Shown: one piece after another, positions 8,642-16,817 of the stretch
Numbering within the stretch: position 1 is the first letter of the stretch
Layout of the letters: each line of letters starts with the position of its first letter
Assembly (NCBI RefSeq): GCF_003614185.1
Contig: NZ_KZ987724.1
Location: 478,679 to 542,678 of the forward strand
Origin: Paenibacillus aceti
GTDB taxonomy: Bacteria > Bacillota > Bacilli > Paenibacillales > Paenibacillaceae
Reading direction: 5' to 3'
DNA: 64,000 bases
Program-made: the position numbers and the translations under genes
The notes under the pieces: generated by a model
Told to the model about the DNA's origin: nothing
Seen by the model: only the letters and a program-made list of their open reading frames with translations
The model's database searches: none

Positions 8642-8839
8642 TTGAAAGGTACAGTTAAATGGTTTAACGCAGAGAAAGGCTATGGCTTTATTCAAGTTGA
8701 AGGCGGCGAAGACGTATTCGTGCATTTCTCCGCAATCCAAGGCGACGGATTCAAAACTTTGGACGAAGGCCAAGCCGTTGAGTTCGAAATCACTGAGGGT
8801 AACCGTGGACCTCAAGCTGCTAACGTAATCAAATTATAA
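8642..8839 (+). CDS. Cold-shock protein (CspA/CspB family)
   Basis: A 65-residue single cold-shock domain that binds single-stranded RNA and DNA and acts as an RNA chaperone. RNP1 (KGYGFI, residues 13-18) and RNP2 (VFVHF, residues 26-30) are intact, with the GTVKWFN opening. The start is a TTG, with AGGAGG 8 bases upstream; the TTG is forced because the domain begins there. Its own promoter and terminator make it a single-gene unit. Bacillus carries several near-identical Csp proteins, so a specific letter cannot be assigned. Confidence 0.95.
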   Translation: MKGTVKWFNAEKGYGFIQVEGGEDVFVHFSAIQGDGFKTLDEGQAVEFEITEGNRGPQAANVIKL

Positions 8840-8897
8840 GAACTATTCCGATTAACGGATTACTTATAAAGTTTGGTTCCAAGCGCGACATTCAAAG

Positions 8898-8927
8898 ACA
8901 CAGCTCTAACTAGGGCTGTGTTTTTTT
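8898..8927 (+). terminator. Terminator of the cold-shock gene
   Basis: Stem ACACAGC / GCTGTGT with a 10-nt loop, followed by seven T residues. Confidence 0.88.
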
Positions 8928-8978
8928 GCATTTCGGGCAGGGAAGCCAGCATTGGCGATCTCGGCGATCGGCTTGGTG

Positions 8979-9196
8979 TTATGAAAGAGTCCTTGCTGCC
9001 TTACCGCCGACCTCTAACGAAACTCCAGAACGCTATTTTCCCGAAATCAGCGGTAAAATAATTTTAACGAAACCTCGTATCGTATTCTGGGGAAATACAC
9101 CTTTTAGATCCCTAATTTGCTCAAAAAGCGCTACCCAGTTTCGTTAAGATGGAGAACGGTGCTTTTTGGCCCCAATAGCGCTGTCCAGTTTCGTTA
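8979..9196. repeat. Intergenic repeat family 1, copy A (two direct plus two inverted units)
   Basis: Contains two direct units of the form TAACGAAAC-N7-CG(C/T)TATT or a close variant, starting at 9015 and 9065, and two inverted units AGCGCT-N5-GTTTCGTTA at 9127-9146 and 9177-9196. Direct units start 50 bases apart and inverted units end 50 bases apart, so the element is roughly mirror-symmetric. The segment 8979-9146 is colinear with copy B at 11282-11450. No open frame spans it. Confidence 0.85.
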
Positions 9197-9226
9197 GCGG
9201 TTGGACGATACATAAATAAAATTGAC

Positions 9227-9240
9227 GACAATCAGTTGTC
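9227..9240. promoter_or_regulatory. Inverted repeat upstream of the WYL regulator (candidate operator)
   Basis: GACAA-TCAG-TTGTC lies about 48 bases before the start codon of the WYL-family regulator, in a plausible place for autoregulation. This rests only on symmetry and position; I cannot pair it with a convincing promoter. Confidence 0.4.
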
Positions 9241-9287
9241 ACCAATAGTCTGATATATTGAAGATGGAACGGGGGACAGGATCAGCG

Positions 9288-10238
9288 ATGAAACGGATGG
9301 ATCGAATGATGGCGATCGTATTGGCGCTCCAGCATCAGACGGAAACAGCGCAATCGCTGGCCGATAAGCTGGAGGTATCGAAGCGAACGATTCTGCGCGA
9401 TGTACAGGCCCTGTCTGAGATCGGCGTTCCGATCTATGCGACGAGCGGTCCGGGCGGCGGATACCGCTTGATGGAGGGCTACAGATTGCCCCCGCTGCAG
9501 CTGGATGCGGAGGAAGCACTGGTGCTGCTGCTTGCGCTGGACGGGATGACGAAGTACAGCGACAGCCCCTTTCAACAAGCCAGATGGACCGTAAGGGACA
9601 AGATCCGCTCCGTGCTCCCGGAGCAAACCTTAGGTCGGATTGCTCCTTTACTGGGACATGTAGAGATGGAGGTGCCGGATCGTCGTTATAAAACTCCATT
9701 TTTAAGCGACCTGATGAACTACGCGGCGAGCGGAGAATGGCTCTTAACGCTATACCGTTCCCAGAACCATAGCCGACATCTGACTATCCGTCCTCAACGT
9801 GTATATGCCGCCCATGGTTTCTGGTACTGCGAAGCATACTCGGTTCAGCATGGAGAGGTACGGACATTCAGGGTTGATCGCTTCGCTGAAATGGAGGTGT
9901 CCGTCGTCCCGCAATCCGAAGAAGGCAACGGTGAGCTGCGCTTCATGAGCCCTTCCAAGGCGACCGAGCATGAGCAGACCGTACATATCTATGCGAAGCT
10001 CACCTATCGCGGGGCGCTGCTGGCGGAACAAGATCCTCATATGGGTCATTTGGTCAGACAGACGGGAGATGAGAAGTGGGAGGTCGCCTTCGATTGTCCG
10101 GGATCGGAATGGAATTGGGCGGTGGATTTTTTCTACTATATCGGGCTTGATGCTGAAGTGCTGGAGCCTGTCCGACTTCAAGAAGAGATCCGTCAGAAGG
10201 CGGGGCAGTTGGTGCAGAAGTATTCGAGGCATGACTGA
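9288..10238 (+). CDS. WYL-domain (YafY-type) transcriptional regulator
   Basis: A 316-residue DNA-binding regulator. The N-terminal winged helix (about residues 1-60, with LADKLEVSKRTILRDVQAL as recognition region) is followed by SGPGGGYRL, typical of DeoR/YafY-like HTH_11 proteins. The middle and C-terminal region (about 130-300) is a WYL-type ligand-sensing module, with RVYAAHGFWYCEAY matching the WYL core loosely. An in-frame TTG 10 codons upstream is possible, but GGGGGA lies about 10 bases before the ATG at 9288. The next gene starts 32 bases after the stop, so the two are probably one operon and functionally linked. The inducer is unknown. Confidence 0.88.
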   Translation: MKRMDRMMAIVLALQHQTETAQSLADKLEVSKRTILRDVQALSEIGVPIYATSGPGGGYRLMEGYRLPPLQLDAEEALVLLLALDGMTKYSDSPFQQARWTVRDKIRSVLPEQTLGRIAPLLGHVEMEVPDRRYKTPFLSDLMNYAASGEWLLTLYRSQNHSRHLTIRPQRVYAAHGFWYCEAYSVQHGEVRTFRVDRFAEMEVSVVPQSEEGNGELRFMSPSKATEHEQTVHIYAKLTYRGALLAEQDPHMGHLVRQTGDEKWEVAFDCPGSEWNWAVDFFYYIGLDAEVLEPVRLQEEIRQKAGQLVQKYSRHD

Positions 10239-10270
10239 CAGAAACCGGAGTAAATGAGGAGGCTCGTAGA

Positions 10271-11173
10271 ATGAAGACGGAAGGAAAAAAGGTATTGGAG
10301 CGCAGCAAGGATTTCATCTATAGGAACGCAAGATTGCTGGACCGGATGCGATTCGCCTACCATTTCGAGAACGGTACTAAGGCGGATGTACTCCGAGCGC
10401 TCCAGGCTTATCAGAATGAGGATGGTGGCTTTGGAAACGCGCTGGAGCCGGACATGCGCTGTCCGCACAGTCAGCCGGTAACTACGGAGTCAGCTCTGTT
10501 AATCATCCAGGAGGTGAGCGGCTTTGACCATGTCATGCTCGAGGGCATACTCTCTTATCTGCAGGGGATCAGCCTCCCTGGGGGCGGGCTGCCACGGGCT
10601 ACTACAGCTGTGAACGACTATCCTCATGCGCCTTGGTGGACCACGGAGCAGGATCATATGCCTTCCTTAAATCCTACGGGAAGTATAGTCGGCATACTGC
10701 GGAAACAGCAGGAGCGCACTGAGTTCCAAGCTGAGCACTGGTTCCAGGAGCATATAGGCTTTGTATGGCGCTGTCTGGAGGAATCGGCTACAGGTCCTGG
10801 AGATTACCATGATGCGATGCAGTGGATCTCCTTCCTGGAATCGGCTTCTGGTGAGCCGGAACGGACGGCTCATTATAAGAGGGTTCTTGATAAATGGCTG
10901 ACGGGACCAAACGGCATTGAGATGAACATTCATGCTGAAGGCTATGTCCACAAAATCCTTGACTATGCTAGAACGCCAGATAGTTATGCTTCCCGGCTCC
11001 TTCAGCCGGATGATGTCGAGCGGCATCTCGATGGGTTGGTAAACAGTCAGCAGGAGGATGGGAGCTGGAACATAACGTTCCCGGCAGTCAGTCCGGCTGG
11101 CGAGCAGGAATGGCGCGGCTCATTTACGGTCGACCACCTAATTACGCTGAAGGCGTATGGACGTCTCGACTAG
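10271..11173 (+). CDS. Alpha/alpha-toroid protein (prenyltransferase/squalene-cyclase-like repeats)
   Basis: A 300-residue soluble protein with toroid repeat signatures: ALQAYQNEDGGFGNALEPD near the start and VNSQQEDGSWNI near the end, both of the QxxDGxW/F class seen in terpene cyclases and protein prenyltransferase beta subunits. It is much shorter than squalene-hopene cyclases (about 630 residues) and lacks a DXDD-type acid motif that I can see, so cyclase activity is doubtful. AGGAGG precedes the ATG. It follows the WYL regulator gene directly and is closed by a terminator. Function unknown; the fold assignment is moderately firm. Confidence 0.75.
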   Translation: MKTEGKKVLERSKDFIYRNARLLDRMRFAYHFENGTKADVLRALQAYQNEDGGFGNALEPDMRCPHSQPVTTESALLIIQEVSGFDHVMLEGILSYLQGISLPGGGLPRATTAVNDYPHAPWWTTEQDHMPSLNPTGSIVGILRKQQERTEFQAEHWFQEHIGFVWRCLEESATGPGDYHDAMQWISFLESASGEPERTAHYKRVLDKWLTGPNGIEMNIHAEGYVHKILDYARTPDSYASRLLQPDDVERHLDGLVNSQQEDGSWNITFPAVSPAGEQEWRGSFTVDHLITLKAYGRLD

Positions 11174-11195
11174 GCTTCACTTCATATACAAAGAT

Positions 11196-11222
11196 AAAGG
11201 CCGCCCATACAGGGTGGCCTTT
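11196..11222 (+). terminator. Terminator of the WYL/toroid operon
   Basis: Stem AAAGGCCGCCC / GGGTGGCCTTT with a 5-nt loop. The following T-run is weak (only TTT plus AATG), so efficiency is uncertain. Confidence 0.65.
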
Positions 11223-11281
11223 AATGATATGTACGCCTGTCAGGGGCGTCATCCTTAAACTACGCGGGCGTTCAGCTCAGT

Positions 11282-11450
11282 GTCATGAACGAGCCCTTGC
11301 TGCCCTTCCGCCGACCTCTAACGAAACTCCAGAACGTTATTTCCCCGAAATCAGCGGTAAAAAAATTTTAACGAATCCTCATATCGTTATTCTCGGGAAA
11401 TCCTCTTTTTAGACCCCAATTGGCTCAAATAGCGCTACCCAGTTTCGTTA
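11282..11450. repeat. Intergenic repeat family 1, copy B
   Basis: Colinear with copy A over about 168 bases, in the same orientation. Direct units start at 11319 and 11369 (50 apart), and an inverted unit lies at 11431-11450. The first 35 bases before the units (CCTTGCTGCC and CCGCCGACCTC blocks) are shared with copy A, so duplication covers more than the hairpin units. Confidence 0.85.
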
Positions 11451-11463
11451 GAAGGAAGCTTCT

Positions 11464-12663
11464 TCAAACGTTCTTCGAAGAGCCAGTGGATTTCCCTGCC
11501 CTCAAGCCGGGGCCGCGGTGCAGATAACGGCTGGCGAAACCGAGACAAGCGGCGAGCGCGAATCCCATCGCAATGAGATAGAATTGTCTGCGGCCGAGCT
11601 CCTGGAACACCATGCCGCCGAATGTGCCGCTCAGCAGACCCGAAGCGCTGGACCAGACGATGGTGAACAAGGCCATACCTGTCGCCCGGAATTCATCTGG
11701 AATCAGTCTCGTCAGCATTCGGATCGAAGTGACGTAGAAGATCCCGAAGGACAGACTGTGCAGCAGCTGAATACCGACGATCGCATAGGCGGAGTCCGTT
11801 AGACCGACAAGCAGGAAGCGGGTTGCAAAGACAAGACTAGCAAAAATAAGCAGCGGCAGCTCTTTGAATCTCTCCCCATAGAGACTAAGGAACAGGAAGA
11901 TTGGAATTTCCGAGCAGGAAGAGGCCAGTTGCGCCCAGCCGATGATATTCTCCCCGGCACCGAGATCCTTCAATGTAATGGTCAGGAAGGCATCGTTCAT
12001 CCGCACGGAAAGAGCGAGACAGAAGACACAGCCGAAGAACCACAGCAGCTCCTTCTGACGCAGGATCGACCAGATGCCGGACATATTCATTTTGGCGACC
12101 GGAGTGCTCTGATCTTTGATGAACAAGGTAATGATCAGGGCGATAGCAGCGATGGTCATCGTGACCCACATCGTCCGATGCGAACCGATCAAAGATAACA
12201 CATAACCGATGACAAGCGCGAAGAAGGCGTAGCCGATCGAACCGAAAATACGTATCGTTATAAAGCTCTTACCATGCTCCCTGGCGGCGTTAATCGCCAT
12301 CGTATCGGATAGGGGCAAGACGGGATAATAGAAAAAGTAAAACACGGTAATAATCAGCATAATCACGGAAAATGAGGTTGAAATCGAGAGTATATAGGAC
12401 ATAATAATCTGTCCGATTAGTAGAATGCACATGATCTTCTTGATCGTTCTATATCTATCACTAGCTATGCTCCATAGCAGATTAGCAAATAAGGAAATCA
12501 TCGGCCCCAGTGCATACAGAATACCGATTTGACTACTGGTGAAGCCCAGCCCGGCATAGAACAGAGGGAAATAGGTGCTCACCAAGACAGTCGTTCCATA
12601 AATAGTGAAGGAGAAAGTGCGCAAGGATGTCAGATTAGACCGGGACAGGGAAGACGATTCCAT
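11464..12663 (-). CDS. MFS transporter (MFS_1-like, YwbF/NHS-type)
   Basis: A 399-residue membrane protein with about 12 hydrophobic helices. The loop after helix 2 carries the major-facilitator signature as WSIASDRYRTIKK, and LGFTSSQIGILYALGP before it is characteristic of the MFS_1-like branch that includes nucleoside and sugar-acid proton symporters. The open frame extends 67 codons further upstream, but that part is hydrophilic and unlike any transporter, so the ATG at 12663 is chosen; GAGG lies about 13 bases upstream. The substrate is unknown. It is a single gene, divergent from the sugar ABC importer. Confidence 0.85.
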   Translation of the reverse strand: MESSSLSRSNLTSLRTFSFTIYGTTVLVSTYFPLFYAGLGFTSSQIGILYALGPMISLFANLLWSIASDRYRTIKKIMCILLIGQIIMSYILSISTSFSVIMLIITVFYFFYYPVLPLSDTMAINAAREHGKSFITIRIFGSIGYAFFALVIGYVLSLIGSHRTMWVTMTIAAIALIITLFIKDQSTPVAKMNMSGIWSILRQKELLWFFGCVFCLALSVRMNDAFLTITLKDLGAGENIIGWAQLASSCSEIPIFLFLSLYGERFKELPLLIFASLVFATRFLLVGLTDSAYAIVGIQLLHSLSFGIFYVTSIRMLTRLIPDEFRATGMALFTIVWSSASGLLSGTFGGMVFQELGRRQFYLIAMGFALAACLGFASRYLHRGPGLRAGKSTGSSKNV

Positions 12664-12973
12664 AAATGGATGCAACCTCGTTTCGATGTAGTGGTCCGCT
12701 TGATGAAGCAAGCAGCCGTCTGCATTTACAGATAACGCTAGTATAGCATAATCGGCTGAAAAAGGAGGCGGATTTTGCCACTCGTAGCTAAGACCTTGAA
12801 GAGCAGCCTCTTCGGTGCTCGCGTACCCACTACATATGCTGTGTTCCTCATACCCTAGCCTCATCCCACCTTCTCGGTGCCGAAACCTCTCCTTTTTTAA
12901 CTCGATTCCATATGTCTATTTTGATCCACCTTAAAATGGCGGACTGCGGGGATTGGTCAAATTTGATATTGAA

Positions 12974-12988
12974 TTGAAAACGTTCTCT
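12974..12988 (+). promoter_or_regulatory. cre-like CcpA operator 1
   Basis: TTGAAAACGTTCTCT differs from the cre consensus (TGWAARCGYTWNCW-type) at about one position. It lies about 240 bases upstream of the ABC importer operon. Confidence 0.6.
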
Positions 12989-13122
12989 TTTTGAGCAAAT
13001 TAAACACATTATCCCCTTGTCAAACAGGATTGTCAAAATGGATGAAGCCTGATGTGGCGAGGGTTCGGCGCACTCATAAACCACATATTTACGTTTAGTT
13101 GCTCGTGCCCTATCGTTAAACG

Positions 13123-13136
13123 TGTAAGCGCTAGCA
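13123..13136 (+). promoter_or_regulatory. cre (CcpA operator) 2 upstream of the sugar ABC importer
   Basis: TGTAAGCGCTAGCA matches the consensus TGWAARCGYTWNCA at every position and is nearly palindromic. It lies about 90 bases before the first permease start codon, so catabolite repression by CcpA is likely. Confidence 0.75.
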
Positions 13137-13225
13137 ATCCTGCAGGATTCGCAAATAGCACTAAAAAGAGAGCTTCGAAATCATCCATGAAATCATCAAG
13201 AAATCATACTGAAAGGGGTGATCCT

Positions 13226-14191
13226 ATGCAAGACGCCAAAACAGCTGTTTCAGGTGAAGTAATGTTAAAGCCTAAGAAAAGCACCGGTAATAACCTTTGG
13301 AAAAGAATCAAACAGAACTGGGAATTGTACATCTTTATTGCGCCCGCCTTTTTCTACTTCCTTATTTTCGCTTATGGGCCGATGTACGGCATTCAAATCG
13401 CGTTTAAGAACTTTATCCCGACCAAAGGAATTACAGGAAGCCCCTGGGTTGGATTCGATCACTTTGAACGCTTTTTCCATTCGTATTACTTTTGGGACTT
13501 GCTCTGGAACACACTGAGTATCAGCTTGTATGAGTTAGCCGTAGGATTTCCAATTCCAATTATTTTGGCTCTTGCTTTCAATGAAGTCAGAAACGGATTT
13601 TTTAAGAAGCTGGCTCAGACGGTTACCTATGCACCTCACTTTATCTCTGTAGTCGTTATGGCCGGGATGATTATCGCCTTCTTGTCCCCGTCCACAGGGA
13701 TCATCGTTCACTTTATTGAGGGATTAGGTTTTCAAGCGCCTAGTTTTCTGACAGATCCAAGATGGTTCAAAACAATTTACGTATTGTCGGGGGTATGGCA
13801 GAGCGCAGGCTGGGGAACGATTATCTACTTGGCAGCGCTTTCCGGGGTGGACCCTGGACTTCATGAAGCGGCCGTAATTGACGGGGCTTCGAGGTTCCAG
13901 CGCATCCTTAATATTAACATTCCAACGTTGCTGCCTACGATGACCATTTTACTTATTCTGAGCATAGGAAGCTTGCTGGGGGTAGGATTTGAGAAAATAT
14001 TGCTGCTGCAAAATCCGCTTAACATGAAATCTTCGGACGTGATTTCCACCTTCGTGTACCGCTCCGGACTCGTGGATGCACAGTATAGCTTCTCAACAGC
14101 AATCGGCTTGTTCAACTCTATAATCAACTGCATCCTGCTGGTTACTGTCAACCAAATCGTACGCCGGACGAGCGAGAATAGTTTGTGGTAG
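13226..14191 (+). CDS. Carbohydrate ABC transporter permease (LplB-type)
   Basis: A 321-residue inner-membrane permease with six predicted helices. It opens with a cytoplasmic tail, and FIAPAFFYFLIFAYGPMYGIQIAF is the characteristic first helix of LplB/UgpA-type permeases. The EAA loop that contacts the ATPase is seen as HEAAVIDGASRFQRILNI. The open frame begins earlier at 13052, but AAAGGGGTGATCCT directly before the ATG at 13226 fixes the start. It is the first gene of a three-gene importer (permease, permease, binding lipoprotein). No ATPase is encoded here, as usual for this group, which shares an MsmX-like ATPase. Two cre sites lie upstream. Confidence 0.92.
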   Translation: MQDAKTAVSGEVMLKPKKSTGNNLWKRIKQNWELYIFIAPAFFYFLIFAYGPMYGIQIAFKNFIPTKGITGSPWVGFDHFERFFHSYYFWDLLWNTLSISLYELAVGFPIPIILALAFNEVRNGFFKKLAQTVTYAPHFISVVVMAGMIIAFLSPSTGIIVHFIEGLGFQAPSFLTDPRWFKTIYVLSGVWQSAGWGTIIYLAALSGVDPGLHEAAVIDGASRFQRILNINIPTLLPTMTILLILSIGSLLGVGFEKILLLQNPLNMKSSDVISTFVYRSGLVDAQYSFSTAIGLFNSIINCILLVTVNQIVRRTSENSLW

Positions 14192-14206
14192 GAAGGAGGG
14201 GCACGA

Positions 14207-15115
14207 ATGGTATCAGGTATAAAAGAAACCAAGCGCGATAAATTGTTTTTGCTCTGCAACTACTTTTTTGTAATCCTAGCTTTTGTAATCGTTCTATATC
14301 CTTTGATCTATATGATCAGCGCATCGATCAGTAATCCGAAATACGTCGCTTCCGGCGAGATGTGGCTGTGGCCGAAGGGAATTACCTTTGATGGATACAG
14401 GCGGGTGTTTGAGAATTCGAGTATCTGGATCGGTTATGGGAACACCATTTTGTATACGGCGGTCGGAACGACGATCAATCTGTTGGTTACGCTGCCAGCG
14501 GCATATGCTTTGAGCCGTAAGGACTTTGTCGGACGGAATTTCTTCATGGGCATGTTCATGGTCACGATGTTCTTCGGCGGCGGCTTGGTGCCGAGTTACT
14601 TGCTGATCAAACAACTTGGCATGGTCAATACGATGTGGGCCTTGGTTATTCCATCAGCGGCATCGATCTGGAACATTATCGTCTCCCGTACCTTCTTCCA
14701 GAGTTCTATTCCGAAGGAGCTTCCGGAAGCGGCTCAGGTCGATGGATGTACCAATATGAGACTGTTCATAAAAGTAATTCTCCCACTGTCGATGCCGATT
14801 ATCGCTGTTATGGCATTATTCTATGGGGTCGGTCATTGGAACAGTTATTTCTCGGCCATGATCTATTTGAATGACGCTGCGAAATATCCGCTTCAACTAG
14901 TGCTGCGGCAAATTCTGGTCCTTCAGGAAATGTCCGCGCAGGGCGGCGGGGCGATCGATGTATCTACAGCGGCTGCTATGAATAGTAAGGCGGAAATCGC
15001 CGCTCTGGTCAAATATGCAGTCATCATTGTAGCGACTTTACCAGTTATTGCTGTCTATCCGTTCTTACAGCGTTATTTCGTTCAGGGTGTTATGATTGGC
15101 TCGGTTAAGGGCTGA
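14207..15115 (+). CDS. Carbohydrate ABC transporter permease (LplC/YtcP-type)
   Basis: The second permease of the importer, 302 residues with six predicted helices. The EAA loop reads PEAAQVDGCTNMRLFIKVILP, split across the usual coupling helix, and the C-terminus ends YPFLQRYFVQGVMIGSVKG, which is diagnostic of the LplC/YtcP group. AGGAAGGAGGGG lies before the ATG, 15 bases after the upstream stop, so the two permeases are co-translated in a fixed ratio. The importer class usually handles oligosaccharides or complex plant or host glycans; the substrate here is inferred only from the neighbouring glycosidases. Confidence 0.93.
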   Translation: MVSGIKETKRDKLFLLCNYFFVILAFVIVLYPLIYMISASISNPKYVASGEMWLWPKGITFDGYRRVFENSSIWIGYGNTILYTAVGTTINLLVTLPAAYALSRKDFVGRNFFMGMFMVTMFFGGGLVPSYLLIKQLGMVNTMWALVIPSAASIWNIIVSRTFFQSSIPKELPEAAQVDGCTNMRLFIKVILPLSMPIIAVMALFYGVGHWNSYFSAMIYLNDAAKYPLQLVLRQILVLQEMSAQGGGAIDVSTAAAMNSKAEIAALVKYAVIIVATLPVIAVYPFLQRYFVQGVMIGSVKG

Positions 15116-15157
15116 TCTTTGCAAGCGAAAACATACTAAAGAAGGAGCAATGACATA

Positions 15158-16738
15158 ATGAAAAAAATTTGCAAGGTATCATCCATTATTCTTTGTCTCA
15201 CTTTATCTGCCGGCCTGTTAGCGGCTTGTGGATCATCCGGTAATGGGGACTCTGCGGCTAAAGTGGAAGGAATTAAGAAAGAAGGATTCCCGATCGTTGA
15301 AGAGCCGCTTACACTCACTATGATGTCTCAGGACGCAGGGGTTGCAGACTGGAATGATATGCCTGTGCTTCAGGAGATGGAGAAGCTGACCGGAATCAAA
15401 TTTACTTATCAGCTTGCACCGATCGATAGCTTCGCCACGAAGAAGAACCTTGTATTCGCCAGCGGTGACCTGCCGGACGTATTCTACGGTGCTGATCTTA
15501 AGTCAGCGGATCAGGTAACCTATGGGACACAGGGCGTGCTTATCCCTCTGGAGGGTTATATCGATGATGGATATGCACCTAATATCAAGAAAATTTTTGA
15601 CGAGCATCCAGAGATTCGCCAATCTTTTACGACTCCTGACGGACATATCTATGCACTTCCGAACGTGGACTTATCCGCAGTGTGGTACCGCAGTCCGATG
15701 TGGTATAACGGCAAGTTCTTGAAAGCCCTGAATATTACGGAGCTGCCGAAGACGACAGAGGAGCTGTATGACTATTTGAAACGGGTGAAGGAAGAGGACC
15801 CGAACGGCAATGGCAAGAAGGATGAAATTCCGCTGACTTCCGTGAAACTCGATGATTTGCGCATGTATTTCCTCGGCTTCTGGGGAATTTACAGTGAAGG
15901 TATTTATGCTGATAAGGACGGCAAGGTTCGCTATGCACCTCAGGAAGAAGGATACAAAGGGTATCTGACCTTCTTGAACAAGCTCTGGAACGAAGAACTG
16001 CTCGACCATGAGACCTTCTCCCAAACGCCTGAGCAGAAGAAGGCGAAGGGGCAGAACAACCAGATCGCCTTGTTCAACGACTACTATCCTTACTTTACGC
16101 TCGGCGGGGAGCCTAGCACAGAGCATCCGCTGATGACACCGGTGAAGAGTGAGATTGATGGTTCTCCGGTATACGGCAAGCATCCAGGACTTTCTGCTCA
16201 AGGAACCTTTGCGATTACGAGTAAGAACCCCGCTCCAGAAGCGACGATGCGCTGGATCGATTATCAATATGGCTATGAAGGAGCAACCTTGTTTGCTCAA
16301 GGACCTGAGGATCTGTTGTGGAAATACAAGAACAAAGACACGCATGAGAAAGAGTGGCTGCCGGTTCCAGGAGGCAAGGATCGTGAGGAATACCGCGGTA
16401 CGGTCACGCCTAACTACGGCATTCTGACACCGGGTATGAACTCCGCTGAGCTGACAGTAGGTTTGAAGAGTGATTTTGATAGATGGATCGATGAGGAGAA
16501 TCAAGAGAAGCTCGTACCGATCGGCAAGTCGCCATTCCCTAACGTATATTTGACGAATGATGAACAGAGCGAAGCCACAGCCTTGTTCTCTGACCTGAAC
16601 ACGTACGTACAGCAAATGGAAGCCAAATTCGTAACAGGTCAAGAGTCGTTGTCCAATTGGGATAAGTATGTAGACCAAGTGAAGAAAATGGGCGCGGACC
16701 GCATCGTTGAATTGTATCAAGCGGCATACGATCGTTAA
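15158..16738 (+). CDS. Extracellular solute-binding lipoprotein (LipO-like)
   Basis: A 526-residue family-1-type substrate-binding protein. A signal peptide ends in the lipobox LLAAC (Cys about residue 24), followed by GSSGNGDS, so the mature protein is lipid-anchored outside the cell. The LTMMSQDAG and LPDVFYGADL stretches and the long mature domain are typical of Paenibacillus LipO proteins, which are larger than classical sugar-binding proteins. It completes the importer 42 bases after the second permease and is followed by a strong terminator. The ligand is probably an oligosaccharide; a fucosylated or GlcNAc-containing one is inferred from the adjacent operon. Confidence 0.92.
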   Translation: MKKICKVSSIILCLTLSAGLLAACGSSGNGDSAAKVEGIKKEGFPIVEEPLTLTMMSQDAGVADWNDMPVLQEMEKLTGIKFTYQLAPIDSFATKKNLVFASGDLPDVFYGADLKSADQVTYGTQGVLIPLEGYIDDGYAPNIKKIFDEHPEIRQSFTTPDGHIYALPNVDLSAVWYRSPMWYNGKFLKALNITELPKTTEELYDYLKRVKEEDPNGNGKKDEIPLTSVKLDDLRMYFLGFWGIYSEGIYADKDGKVRYAPQEEGYKGYLTFLNKLWNEELLDHETFSQTPEQKKAKGQNNQIALFNDYYPYFTLGGEPSTEHPLMTPVKSEIDGSPVYGKHPGLSAQGTFAITSKNPAPEATMRWIDYQYGYEGATLFAQGPEDLLWKYKNKDTHEKEWLPVPGGKDREEYRGTVTPNYGILTPGMNSAELTVGLKSDFDRWIDEENQEKLVPIGKSPFPNVYLTNDEQSEATALFSDLNTYVQQMEAKFVTGQESLSNWDKYVDQVKKMGADRIVELYQAAYDR

Positions 16739-16770
16739 TACGGGACAGCAAGATTCGCAAAATTCAAATG

Positions 16771-16814
16771 AAGCCAACATTTCCCGGCCGTTTCCGACCG
16801 GATGTTGGCTTTCA
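16771..16814. terminator. Terminator between the binding protein and the AraC regulator
   Basis: Long stem AAGCCAACAT...CCGG / CCGG ATGTTGGCTT, located between convergent genes. T-rich sequence follows on the plus strand. Confidence 0.85.
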
Positions 16815-16817
16815 TTA

